DNA of 64,000 bases from Antennarius striatus (GCF_040054535.1 NC_090797.1:13858501-13922500), one strand, 5' to 3'. Counted from the first letter of the stretch, positions 42,715 to 55,311 are shown. Program-made: numbers and translations. The notes: generated from the sequence alone by a model not told the origin.

Positions 42715-44991
42715 CAGTGATACCTCTACTTACCAATGTCTCTACTTACGAAATTTTCTACTTACGAAATTTCTCAGCAGGAAAATATTACCTCTACTTA
42801 CGAAGGAAATTTCGACTTACGTAATGTAAAAACACAGTATCGGCTGATACTCGAATCTCCCACAGGTTCCTGAACGCAACATTCTCATAGCTGCTCTGCC
42901 ATTGGCTATTACCTATTACGTATCTTCCTCGCATCCCATTGGCTAAGAGGTATGCCACTCCACCTCTGTGTGGCGCTAGAACGGCATTCTGCACTCGACC
43001 CGTGAGGTGTTCTGATAGTTTTGCGCAAATATAATAACTTTTTGAGTATGTATTCGCTATGGACCCCAAGAAAGTGACGGAGAAAAGAGGAAAAGAAAAG
43101 ATGAAGAAAAGAGTTTTTTTTGTCTGTACAAACAAAGCAAGAGATAATAGAAAATCATGAAAAAGGGATGCATTTGGTTGATCTCGCCAAAGAATATGGC
43201 CGTAATGCATCTGCAATCGCCATGTTATTAAAACAAAAGGAAGTTTAAGGAGTTTAAGGCATTGTGTGGGTGGTTGGAAAAGTTCAGAAGGAGGACTGGA
43301 ATTCACTCTGTTGTTCGGCATCGTGAGGCAGGAGCACATGAACTAAAGAGGGCAAAAAACAATGAGGACAGCATCTCTAAAAGGTATATGACCGTCATTT
43401 TTATTCTTTACTCTATTCTTTGTTTTTTACATTATGCACAACTCTCATTTATTGTGTAATAATCTAATCGTAACATGTATTTGTAACATGTTTTGATGCG
43501 TTTTTATGCTTTATAAAACATTTATGTCGGAATTTTTGTGGGTTTTGAATGGATTAGGGCATTTGCATGGAAAAAGCATCTCTACTTACATAATTTTCTA
43601 CTTACGTAATTTCTTCCGGAACCAATTAATTTCGTGTGGCGGCTCGAGGACGGATTTGGAATTGAGTTTACTTAATTGTAAACTGTCCTTTCATTTGTAA
43701 TAGCCAACAACACCACCTTGGGAATTTCGCCCAAGGAGATAGTTTTATCAACCCAAACAGTTTAAGACACACAGGTTCGTTCTATTCGATGAGGGCATGA
43801 GACGTGGTTCCAAGTTCAAACAATTACATTTACTTTCAACAAGTTTTAAGAAATAAATCTTTAAAAATTTACCACACACACAGGGAGGGACAACATTCTT
43901 CAGGTGCTGAGGCTCATCGACAGTGCAGTGGTTGTGGAACACAAAACGGGATTCCCAGGGAAGAAAAGCACCCCAATCACTTGTGGCACACACGAACACA
44001 CACTCAGTGAAACACTCAAATTCGGGGATCACAGCACACCGTAAGAGGGAACCACTACCAGGGCACCAGGAACCTCCACCGTCTGCTCTCAGCAACTGAA
44101 AAGGTGAAGAACAAAAGGGAATTAGTGGGTCACACACACCAAAAGGTAACCAAAATACGAATCAAACTAATATTAATTACACTAAGCAATAAGGGTGGCA
44201 GCCCCCCTCCAAATAACTAATACAAAGTAACATGCGCTGCCAAACCAACAAAATAACTCAATAATTAAACCCAAACCAATATTCAGTGAAACGGACAAAA
44301 ACAAATGTATCAAACACAAGGAAATAAATTAAGTACTTAGAAAAGTAAAGGAATAAAGCAATGAGAAATGATTTAAGCCAACTCATGGAAACAAATTCAG
44401 ACAAAAATATATTTGCCCACGAACTTAAACCAAAAATGAAATGAAAAAAACCCGAAAGAAAAGAAGAGAAACAAACAAGAAGTAACTACAACCCAAAATA
44501 ACCCCACTGATCTCAGCCAGTCAGTAAGATTGTGTCTAAAAGCTGGGAGAAAGTCAGCTTTACATTAACAATGTATTTGGTCCAGTCAGATGTGCAGCTT
44601 TAACAAAGTTCTTATCCTTGAGATTCCCTGACAGGGACCGACTCTAGGCCCGAGCTGGGTTATTAGCCATAGCTTCAACGATCTCTAGAGCCGCAGACTG
44701 TATTGGTGTCTAAAAGCAAGCCCAACCAGGCAAATCAGTGCAACAATACTGAATGAGCATTACTAGCAGCCACTGCCAACATACCTGCACAGGTAACAGC
44801 GAGAGGGAGGGAATGACAGGACCCGAAAGTGACAAGGACGGCCAGAGTAAGAGGGAGGGGAGGCCGCCAACACTCCCTTTTGCAGAGTGCCACCATGAGG
44901 TCATTGGCTGACAGTGACTCTACACAGCAGCTCCTAATTACCCACAGATGAGACATCATCCTGCCACATTCGTAAGTAGAGGTACCACTTG
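42715..44991 (+). mobile_element. Tigger-type MITE, copy 2, split by an LTR-like insertion
   Basis: Starts CAGTGATACCTCTACTTA, ends TAAGTAGAGGTACCACTTG. Without the insertion it is about 940 bp, the size of copy 1. The start of the transposase is on the plus strand from about 43060 (MDPKKVTEKRGKEKMKKRV, frameshift at a T-run, then HLVDLAKEYGRNASAIAMLL). The DDE domain is absent. It sits inside the hAT element. Confidence 0.85.
43635..44968. mobile_element. LTR-like insertion (1,334 bp, TG...CA ends)
   Basis: Begins TGTGGCGGCTCG and ends CATCCTGCCACA, so the ends form a short inverted repeat TGTGGC/GCCACA. The 4-bp TTCG is duplicated on both sides (43631-43634, 44969-44972); removing insert plus one TTCG restores the Tigger terminal repeat exactly as in copy 1. 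TG...CA ends and a 4-bp duplication fit a solo LTR of a retrovirus-like or Gypsy-type element. No gag or pol coding is present, and no internal LTR pair was seen, so the LTR identity is inference; orientation unknown. Confidence 0.6.
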
Positions 44992-45891
44992 TATATGAAG
45001 AAACGGTGCGCGTCTCAGGTGTTCCAGCTGTGCTCAGAGTCCGGGGCGCAGCGCAAGAAGATCTGAGTGCACACTACCAAAAACTCCATGACAGCATTCT
45101 GGACAACAAGATACGGAATCGATTTTAGGACCATAACATGTTGATGTTTCTCTCCTCGACCCCCAGCACTTTTACACTTAGAGGGAAAAAAGCAGCCTAT
45201 TCCAGCTTAATGCAGAGCCATGAAATACTGTTTGATTTTCCCTGACCTAAAACGGAACTGTCTGTAATGTAGGCAATGGCTGATTTTGAAGGGAAAAGTC
45301 CCGCTGATCTCCTTCATTTTCTTCGGATCAAAAATCTGAGTAAGAGTATAGGGCAAATTAACGCATTGGCCTCTTTGGCTGTACCATCCCTGTGTCCACT
45401 GCTTCTGCTGAACGTTCATTCACGGCAGTGAAGCATCTAAAAGCGTATGCCAGAAATAGCCTCCATGTCCAGAGAGCAAGACTTGCTGATGGATCTGAAA
45501 CGCAACGATAAATTGTTCGACAAAGCCATCAGCCATGAAAGTTTTTTTGAAGAAAGTAAGAAGGATGGATTTCATTTTTTAATAAAGAGGCACTGTGTGG
45601 CTCCACGTTGGTGAGTGTAAAAATTGTACTTGTATTCTTAAAGGTTTTTGTCATGTTTATTAGTAAAGTCATTGGTAACAAAGTTAAATGTCAAAAATAC
45701 GAGAAAAAAAAATTGATTTTAAATGCTCCGGAAATTAAGTGTTGCTTGATTAGGGTGATGTAATGTATATGTGTGGATTCTCAAACCCTGGTGTCATACT
45801 GATGTTATACTGATATTAGGATGCGTGTTTTAGGTAGGAATAAATATGACATCACTGAAGGCCTACGGTTGAAATGCACGGCCCTCCACTG

Positions 45892-47050
45892 ACAATCAAC
45901 CAGTACAACCTCACGTGTTCTGAAGGTGACATTGCTTCCTCTTCCCTCCTCCTCCATTCTCACCTCTCCTCTTCTTCCGGAGTGTTTACGACCTTTCAGC
46001 ACCTTGTAAAACTCAGTGATAATCTCACATTTCATTTCCTATTTGCCTGAAGTGTTGTTGTTGCATGACTGATGAATACCCGCAAGATGCAGCGCAATAA
46101 AGAATTACAATATGATGCAAACGACACTCCTTTTGGGTAACGTTGTTGTATCTTATTGTCTTTACCTCCTGGTGTTTTCCATTCTAACCTGTTTGTGCCG
46201 TTCTTGTACGTCTCTGCTCACAGCTGTACATTACAGTAATGGACTGAAGAGACGTCCAGATGATCCACCTCCGGGCTTCTTCACCGTTATCGACACGATT
46301 ATGCTAAACGTCCCTCTAATGTAATATCACAACATGTTATTCCAGCACATGAGCGGCACGTGTTTTACGTGTGTGTGTGATGTGTAACGATGACTTCTGG
46401 GCTACAGCTACAGTTTAATACTTTCACTACTAATGAATAGGAGATCTCTATTTCTGATGTATTCAATGTGACAGATTAACCAGACTTCAGATGAGATTAA
46501 TGCCATTGATTGCGGTTAGCAGTACTAGTTAGCTATTAGGTTAACACACAGAGCAGGCATTTGGCCACTAAAATACATTTTTTAAAAAACAACGATGTCC
46601 TTTTAAAAGTTATTCTCACTTTTTCTCACCTTTTCCCTCAGAATGTTCATTTCCAGTCCCTTTTCTGTATTCGGTGATTACGGCTTAATAATAAACCTAC
46701 CATTTTGAAACTTACTCAGGTGAAACTTTCATGCTGTGGATGAGATGTATTAACACTCAACTGTAATCTCAGTATTCCCTTTGTGTAATTGTGCAAATAT
46801 TTTCCTCCAGTTTAAAGTGTCCATATTTTTTCATTTCCTTCGGCCTCTTGTTGGTATTGCTTGTTTATTTGTTTTTGATGCTTCCTTTGCTGCTGTAACT
46901 CTGACAGATTCCCTGTTGTGGGACTAATAAAGGTTTATCTTGTTTTACAAATGTAATTGAATTCTTTCCGGGGTTAAAACAGAAGCAGCACTCAGGCAGC
47001 TGTGACACTAAAACGTTTCATTCGAAACCTTATGAATCTGCGTAAATGAC
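45892..47050. other. Intergenic sequence with a LINE tail
   Basis: At about 46840-46950 CTGTTGTGGGACTAATAAAG and GTTTATCTTG form the 3' end of a LINE, plus strand, with part of its UTR before it. Nothing else recognised. Confidence 0.45.
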
Positions 47051-47051
47051 T

Positions 47052-47190
47052 AAACATACGGGTGGCGCGGCGGCACAGTGGGTAGCGCTGTTGCCGCACA
47101 GCCAGCTGGTTCTGGGTTTTAGTCTCACTCTGTGTGTAGTTTGCATGTTCTCCCCATGTCTGCGTGGGTTCTTTAAATCAATAAATAAAA
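47052..47190 (+). repeat. Common teleost dispersed repeat, 5' tRNA-like part
   Basis: GGGTGGCGCGGCGGCACAGT, GGGTAGCGCTGTTGCCGCAC and TTGCATGTTCTCCCCATGTC form the start of the same repeat family whose later parts are at 34.76 and 4.76 kb. It breaks off at a TCAATAAATAAA stretch. Confidence 0.55.
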
Positions 47191-47760
47191 TGTGTGAGGA
47201 TGATCAAATAATTAAAAAATGGAACATTTTTGAGAACACCACTTTTCTGTACCATCACAGCCACCCTGTCAGATAATCATTGTTTCTTGGGAGCGTCAGT
47301 TTGGTTGGTTTGCTAAAGATGGATCCATAACCACTGGAAAATACTGTCATTAAACTTCTTCGATCTTATTATTTCTTTTCCGAACCAGAAGACAGCTTTA
47401 AGTTTTGCTGCTCCAGAATTACAAAAGACATCAAGACATCAAGGCTCCCACTAACGATGAAGGACTTTTCATCTAATAGTGTTTAAACTCACTGCTGTGA
47501 CTTCTAGCGATTCTAAAAAAACATGATTGTTAACATTTCCCATTACAAGTCACGGAACACCATAAACCTAATGTAACAATTGCGGTAAAACCCCCCAAAA
47601 AAACAGTTGAAGATTAACGTTATTTATATTGATTAAATCATCAACTTTTCTGTTTCTTTGACCAGCTTCCACCATAATTAACATTAATAGATATAGTATG
47701 TGCTGATTATAACTTTTTTGCAACACAAAAAGAACACTTTATAATTTGTACATGTCTTTA

Positions 47761-47808
47761 TGTCCATCCATCCATCCATCCATCCATCCATCCATCCATC
47801 CATCCATC
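47761..47808. repeat. (CATC)n microsatellite
   Basis: Eleven or so TCCA units. Similar short tandem tails end the RTE-type LINE at 26.9 kb, so this may be the tail of a lost element. Confidence 0.85.
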
Positions 47809-49209
47809 CGGTAGAAAATGTCCCTCCTGGGCCACCAGAGTTGGGTAGCAGTCTGCTCCTCCTACCAATCAGCCAGAAATTGGTACACTATGTCACTATG
47901 CTTCCTTTCTGGCTAGGAGTTGACTGCTACACATGCTGCAGTAAGTTGTCTTCTGTTTTTTATGTTTATGTGCTTTGTATGTGTTTTTAGATTTATTTTT
48001 GTCATATGTTAGGTTCTGTTCAGGGGCTTCCCTCATGCCCACACAGGTGGATTCCTGGAGAGGATTGTTCCACAGGAGGTAAAAGGACAATTCCCTTAGT
48101 GTACAAATTGGTTTATTTGGCAGAGGTATTTAACCTGTCTTTTTATTTTAGACAGACTACCACTGCTGTTTTGTTTTTGTAGTTTGGTATCATTGTTTTA
48201 ATTTATTTTATTGGTTAGGCTTTTGTGCCCTTTTATACTCCTTGATTTTATTCTAGGCTTGTATTTTCCCCCAAGACAACAAACAGTACTGTTGCAGCAG
48301 TCCTGCTAGCTTTTAACATGTTTTTAATTGTTCTTTCTGTTGCATGAGTGCTGCGGGGCCGGTGCCAGGGAGCTGCTTTGGACGGTGGAGCCATCGGTGG
48401 TCGGGGTCCCTCACTTCAGCTCCACACTCCCCTTAATTTGTGTGTGTAGTGGTTTTTACACAGCCTTCACGTTTTACACTTTACCCCTTGTCTTTTTGGT
48501 TGTTTGCTGTGTGAGTGTCGGGCACGGAGCTGGGTGAGCGCTCGATTGGCTCCCTAATTAGTCATCCCAGCCGTCCTGCAGTGCTCATGCAGACCTGATG
48601 GGTCTGATGGGTCTCTTGGCATTCTTGTTCTTTTTACTCTTTAATAAAGTTTTTAGTCTTGGGAAGAACTTTGTCTCTGCCCATTATTGGACCGTCACTT
48701 GTCCAATTTTTTCTAAATATCTGTGGCCTGTTCACCAACTTAAACAAATCTTTCAATTTGGTTATTTACTCTTCCTGAACTTTCTGAGTTCTCGGTTGCT
48801 TAGCAGCGGCTACATTTAGATTATAGTATCAAAACGATGAATAATCAACATTTGTCCTTAACAGAAATGATTAACGCAGGTTCAATACATTTAGTGAGAC
48901 CAGCTCAGAGATTCTGATGTCATTATAGCTGCTTGAAAGCAGGAGCAGCAGAAACAAACGAAGTTGCAGGATTAATGTCCAGAGGGAAGATGGTAGCTGA
49001 CCAAGAACCTTGCACATGAGAACCTTCCAGTGGTTAATATGAAATTCATATGAACAATTTGAACTTTTTAATCACATAATTTTCATCTCTAATCTTGAGA
49101 TACAATTAGCAACATCTACCGCTCAAACACATTAAGATCAAATCCCTCTTCATTCTATTCATATAATGAATCTCACGTCCACTGCACATTTTTAAATTTT
49201 TCAAATTTT
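47809..49209. other. Unresolved segment, possible decayed mobile element
   Basis: About 47810-48820 differs in composition from its flanks, is T-rich, and holds AATAAAGTTTTTAGTC near 48645 and an end reading GCAGCGGCTACA at 48805-48815. This could be an LTR remnant, but I could not find matched ends or a target duplication. No coding domain. 48821-49209 shows nothing recognisable. Confidence 0.3.
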
Positions 49210-49550
49210 ATATACCTATTATAGTCCCTGAAGGGAAATTAAGACAACGCACTCTAGTATATTTGTTAATATAACGCATTATATATATATATGTATATTA
49301 TATATACTGTATATGTCTAAAGGCCCCTGTAATACACACGAACACACACAGGGGGCCTGTAGGCATCCAACGGGAGGTAGAGTGGCGGGCAACCCCTTTG
49401 TGGAGCGCCCCACATGAGCTACTTGTGACGGGGTGCTCTGGAGGTGAGCTGACACCTCCCCCTGGGTGTTTTTGGACGGGAGTGGGACTCGAACCGCCGA
49501 TCTTAGAACATTGGACAACCTGCTCTACCACTGAGCTACTGCCGCCCCAC
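49210..49550 (-). mobile_element. tRNA-headed SINE, best-preserved head
   Basis: In reverse complement the head reads GGGGCGGCAGTAGCTCAGTG (A-box) through GGTAGAGCAGG to GGCGGTTCGAGTCCCACTCC (B-box), a tRNA-like pol III promoter (49484-49548). The body shares AGCACCCCGTCACAAGTAGC and GGGGGCCTGTAGGCATCC-type blocks with the copies at 18.3 and 22.5 kb, followed by a TA-rich segment and a tail with TTTCCCTTCAGGGACTAT. This copy shows that the family is a SINE. Confidence 0.65.
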
Positions 49551-50445
49551 GTACACTTTTATCAGCTGTCATTGAATGTTGTCTCTTCATCAACCCAACC
49601 GAGAAGGAACATTTAAACACATAAGATCTGTAGATAAATGGTGTCAGGATTGAGGATCTAAAGACCATATGTCCCTACGTAGACGTCTCGGACCTATGTC
49701 GTGTCGCTGGTGCTGCTGCTTTGTAATGATGGATTCAGCCACTAGAACGGAGCGGCTGCTAAATGTTGTGAAGCAAACTGTTAGGCATAATAATGATCTA
49801 TGGGCTCAGTCGTCACACGGACGCTCCAGGTAATGAAGTAGAGAGATTTAAAGAAGACCTTCAGATGACTTCCTCAGCAGGGGACATGTGGTAATAGACC
49901 TAGATGGGGTAATAAAACAAAAGGCGGAGAATTTGCAGGGATGGCGACTCTACCATGGTGACATTTGTGTGCGTTTGTTGATTGTCCTCCAGAGGTGATG
50001 ACATTCAAACCCATAATATTCAGCTCGAACATTATTTTCTTGCGGACTTGGACCGTGCACAAGGAAAGGTAAAAGGCTGTCACTGTGGGTATGAATATAA
50101 AGGTTATATGAATGATAATAGTAATCATCAGAATAATAATTTAAAGTGATAATTTACTTTTTTTTTAAAGAAAGGGAGCGCAATAAAGAAATCTGATCAT
50201 TTGCATTTGAAGCTGGTAGTTAATTGTGATCAACCATCAGATTTTTAAAAAAATGTTCTGTGTCTGATGTTTGGACACCTCGGATTACTCAGTCAGAATT
50301 CTAAGAATTCACACAAAGGCCAGCTCTTTATTAAAGTTTTATTTATCATGATTTAAAGGTCTGCTGGAAAGAACAAAGAAGACGAGCAGAGAGAAGACAA
50401 AGGTCAGAGAGTAGCGGGTTATATATGAGATGTACCTGAGAGGGA

Positions 50446-50477
<32 letters not shown>

Positions 50478-50993
50478 CTTCCTTCCTGCCTTCCTTCCTT
50501 CCTTCCTTCCTTCCTTCCTTCCTCCCTCCTTTTCTTCCTTCCTTCCCAATCACATTATCTCGTCTTCAGAGCCTCCAGAATCCAGAGTCCAGCAGACTGT
50601 TATGGAGCAGAGCAGCTGTTAACAATCTTACAGCCCTGGACTTTAATTCATACAAAATAGCCTCAATTTCTTTTGATTTAATCTACAGAACGGTGGACAT
50701 CTGTGGACACATTCTGCCACACATGCTGGCATTTCTGAAAAGGTCAGTTCAAGGTTATTGTGGATAACAGAAAATAGAAAGGATCAAGAGAAGAACTAGG
50801 AAGTGACATCACAAGATGTAATAAAACAGATGAAGGTAATCAGGTTACATTACGTGCACGAGGAGTAATTAATTGGCTTTAATCACAGATAGTCACACTA
50901 CCAGATCCGATAATAGCACAATTATCTTCCTGCAGGAAGTGATGCACCCCCATGTGTTTCTGTTTCACGCACGCAGACAGCTCTCTGTTTTTA
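49551..50993. other. Intergenic sequence, no gene seen
   Basis: Contains (ATCA)n at 50446-50477 followed by (TTCC)n at 50478-50545. Other sequence is without recognised features. Confidence 0.5.
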
Positions 50994-52601
50994 CAGTGCC
51001 TTGCACAAGTATTGGCCCCCCAAGAACTTTCTGACATTTTGCTACATTTCAGGCTTTAAACTTAAAGATAAAAAACTGAAAAAAATTTTCAAGAATCAAC
51101 AACATGTGAGACACAATCGTGAAGTGGAACCACATTTATTCAACATTTTGTATTGTGTTTACAGATAAAAAACTGAAAAGTAGGACGTGCAAAAGTATTG
51201 GCCCCCTTTGAGTTAATACTTTGTACAACCTCCTTCTGCTGCAATCACAGCCGCAAGCCTTTTTGGGTATGTTTCTATAAGTTTTGCGCATCTTGAGACA
51301 AAAATATCTGCCCATTCCTCCTTACCAAACAACTCAAGTTCCTTAAGGTTGGATGGAGATCGTTTGTTCACGGCAATTTTCAGGTCTTTCCACAGATGCT
51401 CTATTGGATTGAGGTCTGTGCTTTTGCTTGGCCATTCTGACACCTTTATATGTTTAGTTTTAAACCATTCCATTGTAGATTTGAATTTATGTTTGGGATT
51501 ATTGTCCTTTTTGGAAGGTGGACCTCTGCCCCATCCTCAGGTCTCCAACAGATATTCTGCCAGAATCGCCCTTTATTTGGCTCCATCCATCTTCCCAGTC
51601 CCTGCTGAAGAAAAGCAACCCCAGAGCATGATGCTGCCACCACCATGTTTGACGGTGGGGATGGTGTTTTCAGGGTGATGTGCTGTGTTACTCTTACGCC
51701 AAACGTAACATTTCGCATTCATCCCCAAAAGTTCAATTCTGGTCTCATCTGACCAGAGCACCTTGTTCCACATGTCATCTGTGTCTCCCATGGGGCTTCT
51801 TTCAAACTCCAGACGGGCATTTTTATGGTTGTCTTTCAGAAATGGCTTTCTCCTGCCACTCTTCCATAAATGCCAGATTTATGCAGAGTACGACTAATAG
51901 TTGTCTTATGGACAGACTGTCCCACCTCAGCTGTGTATGTCTGCAGGTCATCCAGATGATCATGGGCCTCCTGGTTGCTTCTCTGCTTAGTTTCCTCCTT
52001 GTTTGGGCGGAAAGTTCAGAGGAACGGCCAGGTCTTGGTAGGTTTGCAGTGGTTTTATGCTCTCTCCATTTTGATATTATTGCTCGCACAGTGCTCTGGG
52101 AGAAGTTTATATATTGGGAAATCTTCTTGTATCCCATTCCTGCTTTGAACATTTCCACAACTTTATCTCAGACCTGCCTGGTGTGTTCTTTAGTTTTCAT
52201 GATGCTGTTTGTTCTCCAGTGTTCCTTTCACAGACGTCTGAGACCATCACAGAGCAGGTGCGTTTAAACTGAGACCAAATGACACATAGATGCACTCGGT
52301 TTGTCATTGTTAGTCATTCAGGTCAACATTGGATCTTTCAGAAGTCATCAGGGAACTTCTGGAGTCGGTTAGCAGAGCTGAGAGAACAGGGGGCCAATAC
52401 TTTTGCACGTCCTACTTTTTAGTTTTTTATCTGTAAACACAATATAAAATATTGAATAAATTTGGTTCCACTTCACGATTGTGTCTCACATGTTGTTGAT
52501 TCTTTAAAAATATTTTCAGTTTGTTATCTTTAAGTTCGAAGCCTGAAATGTAGCAAAATGTCAAAAAGTTCTTGGGGGGCCAATACTTTCACAAGGCACT
52601 G
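50994..52601 (-). mobile_element. Tc1-like transposon with IR/DR ends
   Basis: 1,608 bp from CAGTGCC to GGCACTG, flanked by TA on both sides (50992-50993, 52602-52603). Each terminal repeat is about 210 bp. It holds an outer site (GTATTGGCCCCCC or its complement) and an inner site; the inner sites at 51181-51206 and 52389-52414 are perfect 26-bp inverse complements. This is the IR/DR layout of Sleeping Beauty-type elements. The transposase lies on the minus strand between, broken by frameshifts. Confidence 0.92.
51213..52200 (-). pseudogene. Tc1-like transposase, frameshifted
   Basis: Pieces in order: 52158-51823 with a paired-like HTH (MFKAGMGYKKISQYINFSQS, then TVRAIISKWREH) and PRPGR; 51791-51573 with the DDE region [13 protein letters not shown] and [14 protein letters not shown]; 51473-51213 with STDLNPIEHLWKDLK carrying the last catalytic Glu. 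At least two frame changes separate them (near 52000-51800 and 51590-51470). The order and spacing match a Tc1 transposase of about 340 residues. Non-functional as it stands. Confidence 0.85.
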
Positions 52602-52603
52602 TA

Positions 52604-55311
52604 TGGAAAGGATGCTTCATAATGTTTCTTCTCCTTGATTTTTCAGAGCCCTTCTTTTTGTCGGTAATATATTTAGAAAAATAGGTCTCTTTGCCTTTAT
52701 GCCAAGTGGCTAAAGTACGGCTAAAATGTGGCTAAAATTTATTATTGAAGTGCTTAAATTCATTTTAAATCCAAATGTTAAGACCTCACGTTATGAGATA
52801 ATCTGTGTCAAACGTAGGACAGAGTTGGAATCAGACACCTGTAATCTGACTCTGGCTTTGTGTCACATGTCACATTTCCTACCAACCATCTGTAATCTGA
52901 ATGTGTCTTCTTGAGTCATCTAAAGCGCATTCTTCTGTTTTCTGATGTTTTTCCTGTCTCTGTTAACAAACACAATGCCAGAGGCAGTGAATTACATTGC
53001 TTTATGAGTGCCAATTTATTCTCATGAAATCATGATTTACTTGGCGTCAAGCTTGACACTAGAATTAATATTTCAAACCACGTCAGTGAGGCTACTTTGG
53101 TGCCTTTACTTTTATTATCCTATTCTGTAACTGGAAGATTCCTCATGTGATTATTGCTTTACCTCTAAGTCACAAAGTCACAAGAGAAATCTGTCTCCAC
53201 TGGCTGCTGGAAGAGGTCAACAGAGGGTAGACAGATAAGATGGTTTCTGAATAAGTTTGCCTGAAATCTGAATTTAATCCTAAGAAAGAGCGTCTTGTTC
53301 AGATTAGTGGGAGAGGGTCATTTTAGGGTAGGAGGGCAGTCTACTCCTCCACGCTCTGCGTCCTTCTTTAGATATGGGGCAGGAATATCTCAAGAAAATA
53401 TGAATTAATGGATTCAGTCTGAGTCAAAGAAATCACTTTAAATTAAAAGAAATATTCCTGAACAAAAAAATTTAAAAAACTTTGACAAGCAAACAAGACG
53501 TCCAACACAAAAATCAACAATTCTATTTGAACAATGGGAGAAATAAGTAACTGCTGCTGCATGGTCTGGGCTAATGCAATTTTCTAATTGATGAACTGAT
53601 TAAATTATCCTGATAATGAGCACGTAGAAGCAGATCTAATGACCTCTGCAGGTAAAGGGCTCTAATCGGAAACCAAAAAATAACACAAATGATCATTCCT
53701 TCTGTGCTCAGAGAAAAATCATGGAACTCATAAATACATCCCTTCACAAAAAGACTCACGTGGCTGAAATAAATTGTTAATAAAATAAAAAAAAGATCAT
53801 CATTGGGAAATGTTTTTTTTAATCTATATATTTTCTTCTTTTTTTTGTTCCATCACACACCAACAACATCGATGGCTGCATTAAACTAGAAAAGATCAAA
53901 AGGCATTTGAAGCACTGCAGAGAGGCTATTATTTCAGCCTGGATGGGAGGACTGAGAGAAGAAAGGAGTGTGTGTCAGTGTCAGAGCTCCTAAACCAACC
54001 ATTATCAGCACTAAATGCTCCCAGTATGAGCTGATGTGTGTTCTGGTGGAAAACACACCAGCCCCCTTCACGCTGAAGAGATGGCAGTGACGTCATCAGA
54101 CACCATTGGCCTTCTGGGACGCCCCCCCTGAGCCCTGATCAATTTGGTTGCCCCCTGGGGGCATGAATCATTAGGTGCACAAATTGCCCCCACCATCTTT
54201 ACTGCATCTACATGTCATGTTTCACATTCTGACGGGTGTTTCCCTGATTTCTATCAAGGTCAAAGCTACAGCGCCTGAAGGCAGATGAAAGCAGAGAGGA
54301 AGAGGAGGAATCAGAGCTGATGTTGAGTGAGGAAGATGGGAGGGAACAGAATGGGATGCCGGAGGAATGACTGAAAGGTTCGTGATGAGTCTGATTACAC
54401 GTGCGAAATAGAGAATAAGCAGAGACGGGGAGAAATGAAGAAGAAGGCTAAAGGAGTGGGAGGGAGTGCAGTCGCTAACAATAGGTCCACATTGTGTGCA
54501 GCATTGTGCTAAATAATGGCTGGTGATTGAGAAAGATAGACGGTATAATTGCTGTTTGTGATGACTCAGACAATGAGACACTGATGCTATGCGTGAGATG
54601 TGTGGGTCGTGATCGGGGATGCTGTTTTCCTCTCTGATCCAGTTACTGAGACGACTTCTCCAGGAGAGGCTGAAATAACAACACTAGAAATTCATAACAA
54701 GACCAATAATCCTCCTTGGAAATTAGACTTTAAACACAGGTAGATGCTCTCATCACATTTGATCTTCTACTCGTTTCATATGAACAAAATTAGGGAACTA
54801 ATTTCCGTCAGTATCTCAGGTTGGTCTTTTTGCTGATTTTCTCTTTCTTCAGCCTCCTCCAGTATGAATGTTATGCTATGTTATATTTAGGATTATGGAT
54901 TTTATTCTTGAGGTTATGTTTGTGAATTTGACTGAAGACATAAAGCAAATCAAGCTACAGAACCAGAACCAGGAAAGAGTTGCTTATAGGTTATGTTGTT
55001 CAGGTCAGTGAGTTTTACACTTGTCAACAACTGACAGTCAAGAAACAGGAACATTTGGGCATCTTAGTGCACAGAATGATGAAGACGTGAACCAAGACCA
55101 CTTCGCTGTTGTCAGTTCTGATTATCATATGCGTTGTACCAATGGAAGAGGCTAAATTTAAAAGTTTTTATTGCTTTAAAACAGTTACAGATGCAGAAGT
55201 GTCCATTTTAAAGTTTAAATGATTGATACAAACTGTAGTTTGTTTAACAGCAAAAAGTATTTCCTCACTGGTCCATTACCAATGATATGGAGTAAATTAA
55301 GTTTGTATATA
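52604..55311. other. Intergenic sequence, candidate noncoding element at 54.1 kb
   Basis: Mostly AT-rich with no gene. Positions 53990-54210 stand out as non-repetitive and include GATGGCAGTGACGTCATCAG (CRE-like TGACGTCA), CCATTGGC (CCAAT box), GCCCCCTGGGGGCATG (palindromic) and AATCATTAGGTGCACAAAT. The ORF 54222-54581 (minus) is low-complexity and unconvincing. Confidence 0.35.

Larger units (their letters stand above)
41912..45891 (+). mobile_element. hAT transposon (ZMYM-like), interrupted
   Basis: Ends: left CAGTGGCGGGCCGTCA, right (reverse complement) CAGTGGAGGGCCGTGC. Coding remnants run on the plus strand. Around 42503-42705, in two frames, come FKARLEDFEFCFLLNTFNRI and ILQTKTLDVHFCLTKVNKLC, as in ZMYM-like hAT transposases. 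Around 45277-45510, with a frameshift near 45370, come LHFLRIKNLSKSIGQINALA and PVSTASAERSFTAVKHLKAY, the hAT C-terminal dimerisation block, with a stop at 45509-45511. The middle is occupied by a Tigger MITE carrying its own insertion. No clear 8-bp target duplication. Dead. Confidence 0.7.

Noticed and set aside
47809..48815. Solo LTR between the (CATC)n and position 48815
   Set aside because: Ends and target duplication do not match convincingly; kept only as an unresolved segment.
50446..50545. Regular short repeats considered as a CRISPR array
   Set aside because: They are simple (ATCA)n and (TTCC)n microsatellites without spacers, and the genome is eukaryotic.
54222..54581. 119-codon minus ORF
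   Set aside because: Serine/leucine/histidine-rich low-complexity translation of purine-rich DNA; no signal or domain.
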